A program made the position numbers and the translations under genes. The notes beneath the pieces were generated by a model that worked only from the letters and a program-made list of their open reading frames with translations, was not told the DNA's origin and ran no database searches. From Rhizobiaceae bacterium (GTDB lineage Bacteria; Pseudomonadota; Alphaproteobacteria; Rhizobiales; Rhizobiaceae), in assembly GCA_016763155.1 (NCBI GenBank), contig JAESUH010000112.1:1-40918 (forward strand): a DNA stretch of 40,918 bases, written 5' to 3'. Position 1 is the stretch's first letter, and each line of letters begins with the position of its first letter. Shown here in pieces: positions 16,917 to 25,830 of this stretch.

Positions 16917-17524
16917 GCCGAAAACTAATTGCCATATTACGTGGGCTGGAACCTGTAGAAGCGCTAGCCATTGGTGAGGCGTTGATTGAGGCTGGTATCA
17001 ACCAAATTGAAGTGCCGCTAAATTCGCCTCAACCGCTTAAAAGCATTGAGATGCTGGTGGATAGGTTTGGCGATGTTGCCCGCTTTGGTGCGGGGACTGT
17101 TTTAACCGTGCAGCAGGTAAAGGAAGTGGCTGCAACCGGTGCAAATCTTATCGTTTCACCCAATTGCGACCCGGAAATCATTGAAGCAACCAAAGAATTG
17201 GGATTAACTTCTTACCCCGGCTGTTTGACGCCGAGTGAATGTTTTTCTGCCCTTAAACATGGGGCTGATGGATTGAAAATCTTTCCAGCATTCCAAATGG
17301 GGCAGGATGGGTTGATGGCGCTGCGTGCTGTCTTGCCCAAACAAACCCAGGTTTTCATGGTTGGCGGGGTTGGCGCCAAGAATTTTCGTGACTGGTTTAA
17401 TTCTGGTGCCAATGGGTTTGGCCTTGGTTCAAGCCTCTATAAACCCGGAAGCAGCCCCCAAGAAGTGGCCGAATTGGCAAAGATTATCGTTTCTGCCTAT
17501 GATGAAGCCAAATCAGGCGATTGA
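16913..17524 (+). CDS. dgoA: 2-dehydro-3-deoxy-6-phosphogalactonate aldolase
   Basis: A class I aldolase that splits KDPGal into pyruvate and glyceraldehyde-3-phosphate. At 203 residues it is the usual KDPG/KDPGal size. Schiff-base Lys122 is in GLKIFPAFQMG; the acid/base Glu33 is in INQIEVPLNSP. The phosphate-binding end is VGGVGAKNF and NGFGLGSSLY. LNSP rather than the KDPG-aldolase LRTP form supports the galactonate branch. It is translationally coupled to dgoK by an ATGA overlap and is last in the plus-strand unit; 110 bases without a clear terminator follow. Galactonate dehydratase and a lactonase, needed to complete the route, are not in the window. Confidence 0.93.
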   Translation: MSRKLIAILRGLEPVEALAIGEALIEAGINQIEVPLNSPQPLKSIEMLVDRFGDVARFGAGTVLTVQQVKEVAATGANLIVSPNCDPEIIEATKELGLTSYPGCLTPSECFSALKHGADGLKIFPAFQMGQDGLMALRAVLPKQTQVFMVGGVGAKNFRDWFNSGANGFGLGSSLYKPGSSPQEVAELAKIIVSAYDEAKSGD

Positions 17525-17634
17525 TTGCCGTGTTTGGTTCATAATTCTCCCATGTTTGCTTGTTAGGCATATTATAATTAGTTTGTGCCTGAACTATATA
17601 TGAAATTGTAGCCATTCGATGGTGCAAAACTATT

Positions 17635-19143
17635 ATGAGGATATCAGTTCTGACCACCAGGAATGACCAGTTTGAGTTTTTGAGAAAAGCGGGGCGTCTT
17701 ACTGCCCTGTCTGTTCTGCTATTGGCTGGATTCGGGCTGGCTTCATGCACGAATTTGACCGGTGACAGTTTTTCTTCCTCAAGCCTTAAAAGTTCATGGG
17801 TCAAGCCTGATGATCCTCAGGAAAAGATGGGCGCAAAAGAACATCCGCTGGTATTGGCAAAATATGGCGGTGAATATTCTGATTCAAATGCTGAAAAACT
17901 GATCGCTCTGGTTGTGGGTCGATTGGTTTCTGTTTCGCTGGACCCTGCACGGGTTTATAAAATAACGCTGCTTAATTCTCCCAAGGTAAATGCATTTGCA
18001 TTGCCGGGGGGGTATTTATACGTCACCCGTGGCCTGCTGGCCCTGGCAAATGATTCCTCCGAACTTGCCGCTGTGATTGCCCATGAAATGGCCCATGTGT
18101 CATCCAACCACGCAATATTGCGGCAGGAAAAAATCTCATCCATAGCGATTGGCAAAGAGGTGGTGGATGATGTGCTTGGAGGTAATCTGGCAGGTAAGGT
18201 TGCGCTGGCCGCCAATAAAATTCGCCTTTCCAATTTCTCTAAAGATCAAGAATTGCAGGCAGATGCAGTAAGCATCCGAATGATTGGGCGGGCAGGCTTT
18301 GACCCGTTCGCCTCTGCTCGTTTTCTCAAGACGATGAGCAAATTCAGGCAGTTGAATTCGCGAAAGAGCAGTAAGATCACCAATGGTAGTTTTCTTTCCA
18401 GCCATCCCACCACGCCTGAACGCGTTGAATTAGCCAAACGTCACGCCCGCTTTTTTGGAGCACCGGGATTTGGAGAGCGTGAGAGAGAGCGGTATCTGAA
18501 AGGGATTTCAGGGCTGTTATATGGTAATACAACCGAAGAAGGTTTTGTGCGGGGACAAACGTTCACCCATGCAGGCCTTGGTATTCGCTTTGTGGCGCCA
18601 AAAGGTTTTGCAATCCATAATCAACCCCATGCTGTGACCCTGACCGGACCATCGGATATTGCCACAAGATTTGATGCAGCCGTCCTTTCCAAAAGGAAGA
18701 GCCTGGCAGGGTATTTGAAGAGCGGATGGATAAACGGGTTGATCAATGAGACCATTCGCGAAGAAACCGTGAATGGGCTTCCTGCTGCAACGGCGCTTGC
18801 TGCAGCAGATGGCTGGCGTTTTCGTATTCAAGTTATCCGAAATGGCGAACAGCTTTATCGTTTTATCACAGCCGCCCCACAATCCAATTTGCAGGTTTCT
18901 GCAGTATCGGAAAAAATCACAGGTAGTTTGCACGTCCTGAGTGAGCGGGAGATTGGTGCGCTTTCTCCATTGCGAATAAAAATAGTCACTGCTAGCAAGC
19001 GGGATACGCTGGGCAGTCTGGCTAAGCAAATGCGTGGGGTGGGGAACAGGGTCAAGCTGTTTAAGGTATTGAATTCATTGAGTGCTGGTGCAAAGGTGCA
19101 AGCAGGTCAACAATATAAAATTGTTACTGACCTGGGGTCCTGA
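17635..19143 (+). CDS. Lipoprotein M48-family metalloprotease with C-terminal LysM-like domain
   Basis: A 502-residue envelope zinc protease, probably in quality control (BepA/LoiP-like). A signal with lipobox LASC gives lipidated Cys38. The zinc site is HEMAH (His150, Glu151, His154) with a third ligand expected in DQELQADAVSIRM. The middle region, about 270-440, has no family I recognise. The end (about 450-500: ASKRDTLGSLAKQM...VQAGQQYKIV) has the shape of a LysM/LysM-like glycan-binding fold. The Shine-Dalgarno is weak; ATG 17635 is the only start that keeps the signal sequence. Rhizobiales often carry this gene near carD and fdxA, as here. Confidence 0.87.
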   Translation: MRISVLTTRNDQFEFLRKAGRLTALSVLLLAGFGLASCTNLTGDSFSSSSLKSSWVKPDDPQEKMGAKEHPLVLAKYGGEYSDSNAEKLIALVVGRLVSVSLDPARVYKITLLNSPKVNAFALPGGYLYVTRGLLALANDSSELAAVIAHEMAHVSSNHAILRQEKISSIAIGKEVVDDVLGGNLAGKVALAANKIRLSNFSKDQELQADAVSIRMIGRAGFDPFASARFLKTMSKFRQLNSRKSSKITNGSFLSSHPTTPERVELAKRHARFFGAPGFGERERERYLKGISGLLYGNTTEEGFVRGQTFTHAGLGIRFVAPKGFAIHNQPHAVTLTGPSDIATRFDAAVLSKRKSLAGYLKSGWINGLINETIREETVNGLPAATALAAADGWRFRIQVIRNGEQLYRFITAAPQSNLQVSAVSEKITGSLHVLSEREIGALSPLRIKIVTASKRDTLGSLAKQMRGVGNRVKLFKVLNSLSAGAKVQAGQQYKIVTDLGS

Positions 19144-19192
19144 TTCTAATTTGAAGCACGCCACTTTTTGAGTGGGCATGGAAAAATTTTAA

Positions 19193-19609
19193 ATGAATAA
19201 TGTGATTGTTTTGAGAGTGGTCGTTGCACTTGTGGGTGCGGCCATTGTTTTTCTCGGGCTGAATATTGGCCTTGGTGGGATGCGAACCCTTGGCTGGCAA
19301 ATGTCGCCTGATTTTATTTCCATCACAAATGAAGCGGCTTTCCGTGTGCAGGATAGCCATATTCGGTTTATTGGTGGTGTCTGGTTTGGGGTAGGGGCGA
19401 CGTTTTTGATCGGGGCTTTTGCATTTGCCAAGCTACGTCCGGTGCTGGTTGTGCTTTGCCTTATTATTGTATTTGCGGGCTTTTTTCGAGCCAGTGCGGT
19501 GGATATTAGCGTGATTTTCAGCGCTGATATTGCGCCTTCTCTATTGCTTGAACTTGTAGGCTTCCCGCTATTGGCATGGTGGCTGATAAGAGCCGGGCAA
19601 ACAAAATAA
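19193..19609 (+). CDS. DUF4345 family membrane protein
   Basis: A 138-residue protein with four hydrophobic segments (about 4-25, 58-80, 83-103, 112-132) and the DUF4345-like core GGMRTLGW, DSHIRFIGGVWFGVG, FFRASAVDIS. Function unknown for the family. It is 49 bases after the protease gene on the same strand with a poor Shine-Dalgarno, so it may be read from the protease transcript. It ends at a strong bidirectional terminator. Confidence 0.82.
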   Translation: MNNVIVLRVVVALVGAAIVFLGLNIGLGGMRTLGWQMSPDFISITNEAAFRVQDSHIRFIGGVWFGVGATFLIGAFAFAKLRPVLVVLCLIIVFAGFFRASAVDISVIFSADIAPSLLLELVGFPLLAWWLIRAGQTK

Positions 19610-19635
19610 AACCCGGTGAAAACTCACCGGGTTTT
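19608..19635. terminator. Bidirectional Rho-independent terminator between DUF4345 gene and carD
   Basis: A perfect 9-bp stem ACCCGGTGA (19611-19619) / TCACCGGGT (19624-19632) with a 4-base loop, A-run on the left and T-run on the right, serves both convergent genes. Confidence 0.93.
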
Positions 19636-19660
19636 GCAATTCTTGATTTAGCAGTGAAGC

Positions 19661-20269
19661 TTAGGCAGCTGCTTCTTTTTTGTTGTCTGTTGCTGCAGCT
19701 GTTGTTGTCGCTGCTGCATCTGTCGTCGTTTCTTCAGTTTTTGGTCCGCGCTTTGGTCCCAAAGCGAGATTTTTCACGATTAGGGCAACGGCCTCGGTTG
19801 AAGAAATTTTATTAACAACGGAAATCTCGCGAGCCATGCGATCCAGAGAAGCCTCATAGAGTTGGCGCTCGCTGTAAGATTGTTCAGGCTGGTTTTCCGA
19901 GCGGAACAAATCCCGCACAACTTCAGCAATCTGAATTAGATCTCCGGAATTGATTTTGGCTTCATATTCCTGGGCGCGTCTGCTCCACATGGTGCGTTTT
20001 ACGCGGGCACGGCCCTGAACAGTTCTCAGGGATTTATCGATGCGAGTGCTGTCTGAAAGCTTGCGCATGTTTGCTGATTCAACTTTTGCGAGTGGCACAC
20101 GCAAGGTCAACTTATCCTGGGCAAAATCGATTACAAATAGTTCAAGCGAGTAGCCTGCTACTTCCTGCTCTTCAATAGCGGTAATTTGACCAACGCCATG
20201 GGCTGGATAAATGATGTACTCGCCGATTTTAAAACCTTGACGCTGGGTTGCTTTTTTACTTGTTGCCAT
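19661..20269 (-). CDS. carD: CarD-family transcription regulator
   Basis: CarD proteins bind the RNA polymerase beta subunit and stabilise the open promoter complex; they affect rRNA and stress genes. The 202-residue product has the N-terminal RNAP-interaction domain (about 12-70: GFKIGEYIIYPAHGVGQI, YSLELFVIDF, LTLRVPL) and a helical DNA-binding region (about 80-165: KRTMWSRRAQEYEAKINSGD). A disordered Ala/Thr/Lys tail (about 175-202) carries no motif. ATG 20269 is preceded by GGGAG. It is convergent with the DUF4345 gene and probably monocistronic, with its own 5' region of several hundred bases. Confidence 0.93.
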   Translation of the reverse strand: MATSKKATQRQGFKIGEYIIYPAHGVGQITAIEEQEVAGYSLELFVIDFAQDKLTLRVPLAKVESANMRKLSDSTRIDKSLRTVQGRARVKRTMWSRRAQEYEAKINSGDLIQIAEVVRDLFRSENQPEQSYSERQLYEASLDRMAREISVVNKISSTEAVALIVKNLALGPKRGPKTEETTTDAAATTTAAATDNKKEAAA

Positions 20270-20674
20270 ATTGCTTGTTACTCCCTGGATTCCTCTTAGT
20301 GAGGATTTTCAGTACAAATTTTACATTTTTGATATAACCAATTTGACAATTGTATCAGTCTCCGGCTTCTCCAAGACGACAAAAACCACCAGCCCAATTT
20401 GTAAATATTAGGTCAGGTGTTGTGAATTGTTGTTAGAGAATGGCGGATTGCCGATTATAATTTCGCTGAAATGAAGGGATCATCGAATGCCAATTGGTTA
20501 ATCGTAATAACGCAAGTTAGCACAATTTTTGCCAAAAATCAACTTTATCTCGCAGTTGCGAAGAGTTGCGGGTGGCTTTCCTAACAAATGGTTAATGCGT
20601 CGAAGGATATCGAGGCATTTGACGAGGTTCCTGATCACCTTGGTGTTATGATGGCCAAGGTGATTGTTTGGCCC
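20270..20674. other. 405-bp intergenic region upstream of carD and downstream of fdxA
   Basis: No convincing gene. The carD-proximal part is AT-rich; on the minus strand a TTGTCA followed 18 bases later by TGTAAA is a weak promoter candidate. The fdxA-proximal part holds the hairpin at 20634-20664. The middle contains only short AT-rich sequence. No tRNA or conserved RNA structure was recognised. Confidence 0.5.
20634..20664 (-). terminator. Stem-loop downstream of fdxA
   Basis: Perfect 10-bp inverted repeat ATCACCTTGG / CCAAGGTGAT with an 11-base loop, starting 10 bases after the fdxA stop. No T-run follows on the minus strand, so it is a weak terminator or a 3'-end stabilising hairpin. Confidence 0.5.
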
Positions 20675-21013
20675 CTAATCGCCTTCGCCAGGTTTTTCCG
20701 AGAAGTACTTTTCGAACTTACCTTCTTCACCATCAAATTTCTTGGCATCTTCGGGGGCATCTTTTTTGATGGTGATATTTGGCCATACTGCGGCGTATTC
20801 AGCGTTCACCTTTAGCCATTGTTCAAGGCCAGGTTCTGTATCGGGCTTGATTGCCTCGACGGGACATTCTGGTTCGCATACGCCGCAATCGATGCATTCA
20901 TCGGGATCAATGACCAGCATGTTTTCGCCTTCATAGAAGCAATCCACGGGGCATACTTCCACACAATCGGTGTGTTTGCACTTTATGCATTTATCGTCGA
21001 CAATATATGTCAT
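20675..21013 (-). CDS. fdxA: Seven-iron ferredoxin
   Basis: A 112-residue electron carrier with one [3Fe-4S] and one [4Fe-4S] cluster. The cysteines fit: Cys9, Cys12, Cys17, Cys21 and Cys25 in [11 protein letters not shown]...CPVDC, then Cys40, Cys43, Cys46 and Cys50 in [16 protein letters not shown]. The tail ([19 protein letters not shown]) is the usual FdxA C-terminus. ATG 21013 has AGGA upstream; an adjacent TTG is rejected. It lies between the S4/helicase pair and carD, an arrangement common in Rhizobiales. The redox partner is unknown. Confidence 0.95.
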   Translation of the reverse strand: MTYIVDDKCIKCKHTDCVEVCPVDCFYEGENMLVIDPDECIDCGVCEPECPVEAIKPDTEPGLEQWLKVNAEYAAVWPNITIKKDAPEDAKKFDGEEGKFEKYFSEKPGEGD

Positions 21014-21161
21014 CAATATTCCTATTGGGATATCTCGTGAAAATTCGATGCATTGGTATCCCGTTTAAATGCCGGTGACAAGGCAAAGTCTTTGCCAATG
21101 GAGCGACGTTTTGAAACATCCATTTCTCCAATTTGGCTTGCTTTAGAATGAAGGCTGCTGG

Positions 21162-21557
21162 TTAGAGCATATTTTCCTGCTTGAGGGCCTGCAATTGTCG
21201 TCTCTGTCTTTTGTCGGGGCGGCCTTCAGTGGCGATTGTGCCATCCATAAATGCCTTATCATCCTTCACGACGGGGTCTATTTTAGGACTAAGGTCGCTA
21301 TAAAGCAATTGTGCCTGGATATACGGGCCGCGGCTGGTGCCCAATTCCACGATTTCATAAATCAGAATTTGGCGCTCCAGAGTGATTGTCAGCACCTGCC
21401 CACAACTGATAAGAGAGCTGGCGCTGGAAATCTTGTTGCTATCCACCCTAATCTTACCGTTGGTTACCAGTTTTTTGGCAAGAGTTCGGGTTTTGGCGAC
21501 GCGGGCAAACCACAGCCATTTATCGATTCGCAGTTTTTGCTCTGCTGCATTCGGCAT
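21162..21557 (-). CDS. hslR: S4-domain RNA-binding protein (Hsp15-like)
   Basis: A 131-residue protein with an N-terminal S4 domain (about 9-65: LRIDKWLWFARVAKTRTLAKKL, GKIRVD) and a basic C-terminal tail (GRPDKRQRRQLQAL). E. coli Hsp15 binds stalled 50S subunits carrying nascent chain; this is the alphaproteobacterial counterpart by motif and size. Its ATG overlaps the helicase stop by one base (TAATG), so the two are translationally coupled and likely work on the same RNA substrates. Confidence 0.88.
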   Translation of the reverse strand: MPNAAEQKLRIDKWLWFARVAKTRTLAKKLVTNGKIRVDSNKISSASSLISCGQVLTITLERQILIYEIVELGTSRGPYIQAQLLYSDLSPKIDPVVKDDKAFMDGTIATEGRPDKRQRRQLQALKQENML

Positions 21558-24526
21558 TATTTGGATTTCATCGATTCTTTAAGTGCTGCCAATTTAGCAA
21601 AAGGAGAATCCGGATCCATGGGTTTTTCCGCAGGTTTTTGACGTTTATTGTTGTTGCGGTTGGGTTTTCCATTCCCCGAATGCTTTTTGAAGCTTTTCGA
21701 TGAATTGGGCTTGCCACCATTTGGGTTCTGGTTTCTGCGTTTGTTTGAATTTTGCTGTCGATTGCGGTTTTGTCCGCCATAGCGCCATACCATGATGGTT
21801 TTTGGTTCTGAGGCTTCGCTTTTGTCCGCCGTAGCGCCATCCTCTGCATCACCATCCGTCTTGTTCTCGGTTGAAGGTGCTGGCGTATCTGTGGGCTTGT
21901 CTGAAGGTTCTACAGATGCGCTATCAGCGGCGCTTTGAACATTTTCAGGTTCAGCTTCGACAGGAATGATGTCTGCGTGAAGTTTGGATTCTCCGCGATA
22001 GCCCAGACCTTTGAGGATTTGCTCCATATCTTCGTGAGTTGCGCCCAAAATAGACATCATGGCCGGGGTTACATAGAAACTGCGTCCATCAATTGCCCCT
22101 TCTGGCTTTTGAGGAGCTTTAGGAGCTGGCGTTTCGCTTGATTGGGTGCTTTCGCCTTCCGCCTGTTCTTTTGGTGCTGTTTCGGCAGATTTTTTTGGTT
22201 CAGCGTTATTTTTCCAACTTGTGGCCGGGCGAATCAGATCCGCCAGACGTTCAAGTATGTCGATGCGAACGGCTTTCTTGCCAAGAATCCTGAAACCACA
22301 AAGGGGATAGATATCGCGATTGAAAGTTTCGTCTACCGGCAATGAAGTTCTGCCTGCAGCAGATGCCTGAGGAATTTCTACAAGACCTTCGGCTTCTATC
22401 TGGTCATTTTTCAATGCCCACAAAAAGCAAATGAGTGATGTGGGCGCAGGTTTCAACATGGCTGGCATGAAGATATGGTAGGCGCCGAAGCGGACACCAA
22501 ATTTGCGCAATGCGCCACGCATATCCTGATTGAGGCCGCGGATTTCTTCCAAAACGTCTTTTCGATCCAGAATGCCGAGGTTTTCAGCCAGTCTAAAAGC
22601 GATACCCTTGGCCATGGCAGCCAGGGTTTCATCCATGGATAAATCAATGATGGGTTTCAATAAGGTATTGATATGATTGGCAATCCATCGTTCCAGCCGA
22701 GCTTGCACCTTATCACGAGGCAGGCCGCTTAACTGTTCGTCCGCAAGCAATAATATACGAGGCTTGAGAGTTTCGTCGCCTGCCATAACTTTGGCGATGA
22801 CTTCACCCAACCAGCGTAGGGAACCGTCATTTGCCAAGCTAATGTCACTATTAGGCGAGGCGGCCAGCCTTTCTGCCCGTTTCTCAATCTCCGTAGCGAG
22901 CGCTTTCATTGCGGCGGCGTTGGCTGCTTTTGCCTCCGGCCCCTCTGCGGATTTGTCGGAAATAAATCGAAATCCAAATAGTTGCCCCACGTGGTGGCCT
23001 TCCACCGATACATTTCCGTCTGAGGCTATTTCTGCTTCCAGCATTGCGTTTTCTCTTAATCGTTTCATTAAAACGCTTGTTCTTCGGTCAATAAAGCGTT
23101 TCGTAAGGTTTTCATGTAACTCATCTGACAACCGATTTTCAACTTCTCTTGTTCTTTCTTGCCAAAGAGTTGGGTTTTGTAGCCAATTTTCCCGGTTTGA
23201 AAGGTAAGTCCAGGTTCTTATTTGGGAAATACGAGCCGATAAGGCATCGATTCCCCCTCCTTTTTTATCTGCATGTGAGATCTGCTGCGCAAACCAGTTC
23301 TCATCAATATTACCAGACTCGACAATATCCAAATAGATTGACTTCAATATGTCAGAGTGCGCAGCAGGTGAAATACCACGATAATCAGGAATTCGGCAAA
23401 CATCCCATAAAAGCTTGGTCAGTTCTTCACTGTTGCAAATATCGCTCAGGTGACGATCCCGGGCAAGAGCCTCCAGCGCGATTAAATCGGATGTGGGCGG
23501 GGATTTCATCAATTGTCTTGTGCCGGAGCCGAGCGCAAGGCTGGCCTTCAACGAGTTGATATTTGAAAAATCCAGCTGGCGATTGCGCCAGGTCAAAACT
23601 TTCAAGGGCGCAAATTCGTGTGTTTCCAGCGCTTCAACCAATTCATCGGCAAAAGGTTCGACACGTGAAGTCACCCCAAATGTGCCGTCACTGGTATGGC
23701 GTCCGGCGCGCCCAGCGATCTGGGCCAGTTCGGCTGCAGTTAATTTGCGAAACTGAAATCCGTCAAATTTTTGATCCTGAGCGAAGGCTACATGGTCCAC
23801 ATCCAGGTTTAGGCCCATTCCAATTGCATCGGTTGCAACAATGAAATCAACTTCGCCGGATTGATAAAGAGCTACTTGAGCGTTGCGTGTTCTGGGGCTC
23901 AGTGAGCCCATAACCACTGCGGCACCACCGCGTTGGCGTTTGATGAGTTCGGCAATGGCATAAACTTCATCGGCCGAAAATGCGACAATTGCCGAGCGCG
24001 GCGGCAGGCGGGTGATTTTCTTTTGGCCGGCATAGGTGAGCATCGACATGCGCGGTCTGGTAACAACTTCCAGGCCGGGCAATAGGTCGCTCAAGGTTTT
24101 TTGAACCGTATCAGCGCCAAGCAACATGGTTTCATGGGTGCCGCGCAGGTTTAATATCCGGTCGGTGAAGACGTGGCCGCGTTCTAGATCAGTTGCAAGC
24201 TGCACCTCATCTATGGCAACGAACTCTGCATCTGTTGTCATTGGCATGGCTTCAACGGTGCACACTTGGAAACGTGCATCAGGCGGGGTGATTTTTTCCT
24301 CACCCGTAATGAGTGCAACTTTGGAAGTGCCAACTTTGGCGCAGACCCTGCTATAAACCTCACGCGCCAATAGCCGCAACGGTAGCCCAATGACGCCGCT
24401 AGGGTAGGCTGTCATGCGCTCAATGGCCAAATGGGTCTTGCCAGTATTGGTTGGACCAAGAACGGCTGTGACGCCACGTCCGCTGGCTTTTGGGACGGCA
24501 CTATTGTGAGTTAGGAAGTCTGACAT
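21557..24526 (-). CDS. Suv3-like DExH-box RNA helicase with long disordered tail
   Basis: A 989-residue protein. The N-terminal helicase core (about 15-340) is like mitochondrial Suv3: Walker A GPTNTGKTH, GLPLRLLAREVY, TGEEKITPP, DEVQ box in FVAIDEVQL, motif V region DFIVATDAIGMGLNLD, motif VI QIAGRAGRH. A large middle region follows. After about residue 780 come Ala/Pro/Glu-rich segments and an Asn/Gln/Lys/Arg-rich stretch (about 925-970), ending DPDSPFAKLAALKESMKSK. The ATG 24526 start (MSDFLTHN) is preferred to an upstream TTG. Rhizobial genomes commonly have it between the DUF3108 and S4 genes, as here. Likely RNA turnover or ribosome-related; the exact role is not established. Confidence 0.88.
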   Translation of the reverse strand: MSDFLTHNSAVPKASGRGVTAVLGPTNTGKTHLAIERMTAYPSGVIGLPLRLLAREVYSRVCAKVGTSKVALITGEEKITPPDARFQVCTVEAMPMTTDAEFVAIDEVQLATDLERGHVFTDRILNLRGTHETMLLGADTVQKTLSDLLPGLEVVTRPRMSMLTYAGQKKITRLPPRSAIVAFSADEVYAIAELIKRQRGGAAVVMGSLSPRTRNAQVALYQSGEVDFIVATDAIGMGLNLDVDHVAFAQDQKFDGFQFRKLTAAELAQIAGRAGRHTSDGTFGVTSRVEPFADELVEALETHEFAPLKVLTWRNRQLDFSNINSLKASLALGSGTRQLMKSPPTSDLIALEALARDRHLSDICNSEELTKLLWDVCRIPDYRGISPAAHSDILKSIYLDIVESGNIDENWFAQQISHADKKGGGIDALSARISQIRTWTYLSNRENWLQNPTLWQERTREVENRLSDELHENLTKRFIDRRTSVLMKRLRENAMLEAEIASDGNVSVEGHHVGQLFGFRFISDKSAEGPEAKAANAAAMKALATEIEKRAERLAASPNSDISLANDGSLRWLGEVIAKVMAGDETLKPRILLLADEQLSGLPRDKVQARLERWIANHINTLLKPIIDLSMDETLAAMAKGIAFRLAENLGILDRKDVLEEIRGLNQDMRGALRKFGVRFGAYHIFMPAMLKPAPTSLICFLWALKNDQIEAEGLVEIPQASAAGRTSLPVDETFNRDIYPLCGFRILGKKAVRIDILERLADLIRPATSWKNNAEPKKSAETAPKEQAEGESTQSSETPAPKAPQKPEGAIDGRSFYVTPAMMSILGATHEDMEQILKGLGYRGESKLHADIIPVEAEPENVQSAADSASVEPSDKPTDTPAPSTENKTDGDAEDGATADKSEASEPKTIMVWRYGGQNRNRQQNSNKRRNQNPNGGKPNSSKSFKKHSGNGKPNRNNNKRQKPAEKPMDPDSPFAKLAALKESMKSK

Positions 24527-24654
24527 CGTTCCGGAAAGTTGGGCTCGCAATAGGTTGAAATAAAATAATTCGCTGCCGTTTGGGCAACCTCATACCATTC
24601 TATAGTTCCCTCATGACGGGTGCCAGTGTTTTTTGCTTGAAAAGGGATATATTT

Positions 24655-25518
24655 TTACTGTGTTGCCGTTAAGCCAAAATATTTTGGTACGACGGAAACT
24701 TTGCCGAACTGAGTGCCGATATCGATGCGAATGGGAGTGAAAATATTGGTGCCGGAAATGGGTGCCAGCCAAAAGTCCATACGTTTGTTTTTGCGCATGA
24801 ACTCCACGTTTTTATGGCCCTTTTTGTAGCCGGCAACGGGGGAATACCTCACCTTGCAGACATGAGCGTAGCCTTTATAGCCTTCGGTTTTTATCGGCTT
24901 CGTCGCTTTGTATCTTAAGGTGAGCGTGTAGCGGGCTTGCCCGTCGAATATTTCAAGGTTTCTATCACAGACTTTATGAGGGTCTGAAGCATCCTCATAG
25001 GCAATTGGTATTAACAGGCTGCTGGCAGGGTCAATGACATCAAGCATGTGGCCCGAATTGACGGGAACCCATTTTTTGGACTTTCGGTAACCGGGGCGCT
25101 TATCCGGCACCATTTTTATGTCGGCCACTTTTTTATCTGCAAATGTCATTTCTAAAGTGGCGTCTTTTTTGCGCTCATGCAGAAAAGCTGTGTGAGTGCT
25201 GGCAAAGATCGTATTTTTCTTGATATTGCCCTTGCTGTCGAAATTGCCGTGGCCCGAAGAAAACAGTTTGGCCAGACCAGCGGTTTTGCCACTGCCAATC
25301 ATTTGATAATTGGCACCATTGAGCAGCACATCAAATTTAACAGTGCCCACGGTAATGCCGCCAAATTTAACCGAAAACTGGGTCTGATGATGAACATCCT
25401 GGCCGTAAGCAGCATTCAAATTGATAAATATCATTGCTAAAATGGCAATTGGCAGGCCAAAAATGCCAAAACCTGAAATGTGGGTGGTGCTGCAATTTTT
25501 CATTTGAAAAATAATCAT
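24655..25518 (-). CDS. DUF3108 periplasmic protein
   Basis: A 287-residue exported protein. A long N-region precedes a hydrophobic signal (about 18-40, cleavage near AYG-QD); the mature part starts HHQTQFSVKFGGITVGTVKFDV, typical of DUF3108. No enzymatic motif; basic overall. Start ATG 25518 has GAGAAAG upstream; a second ATG (25503) lacks a ribosome site. It is divergent from rpmB across 312 bases and 128 bases upstream of the helicase gene. Function unknown; the family is linked to the envelope. Confidence 0.82.
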   Translation of the reverse strand: MIIFQMKNCSTTHISGFGIFGLPIAILAMIFINLNAAYGQDVHHQTQFSVKFGGITVGTVKFDVLLNGANYQMIGSGKTAGLAKLFSSGHGNFDSKGNIKKNTIFASTHTAFLHERKKDATLEMTFADKKVADIKMVPDKRPGYRKSKKWVPVNSGHMLDVIDPASSLLIPIAYEDASDPHKVCDRNLEIFDGQARYTLTLRYKATKPIKTEGYKGYAHVCKVRYSPVAGYKKGHKNVEFMRKNKRMDFWLAPISGTNIFTPIRIDIGTQFGKVSVVPKYFGLTATQ

Positions 25519-25830
25519 AGCTTTCTCGTTACAAATTCGGGTCCAGATTGGCGAATTATTCGAGATTCAGAATTAGCCTCCAATTAAGGCACATTTGCGA
25601 ATTGCCTGATCATTTATGTTTGATCGGAAATATCGACAAAAATATGCCAATGGGGAGCGGGCTTGTGGCAAGTTTTGCTTGACGCATTCATCGAAGGCCC
25701 CTATGAACAGTCAACTTTCCCGAAGGCTTGGAGTGTCTTTGGGCTGTCACTTTGGTGACCGCCCGCAAAAAGCATTTGCAGCAATCATATATTTGATATG
25801 GTCGGGTCGAAATTAACCAAGGATAAGAGA
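25519..25830 (+). promoter_or_regulatory. Divergent intergenic region with rpmB promoter and structured leader
   Basis: TTGACG (25679-25684) and TATGAA (25702-25707), 17 bases apart, form a good promoter pointing at rpmB and imply a leader of about 115 bases. In the leader GGGC / GCCC (25741-25744 with 25761-25764) and GTCAC / GTGAC (25746-25750 with 25755-25759) form one stem-loop. An AGGA Shine-Dalgarno precedes the ATG. The rest, toward the DUF3108 gene, is AT-rich with no recognised feature. Confidence 0.6.

Noticed and set aside
20588-20815. 75-residue plus-strand open frame
   Set aside because: Mostly antisense to fdxA and crossing its 3' hairpin; composition is that of a shadow frame, with no family resemblance.
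24527-24550. Longer helicase start from an upstream TTG
   Set aside because: It adds eight residues before MSDFLTHN without a better ribosome site.
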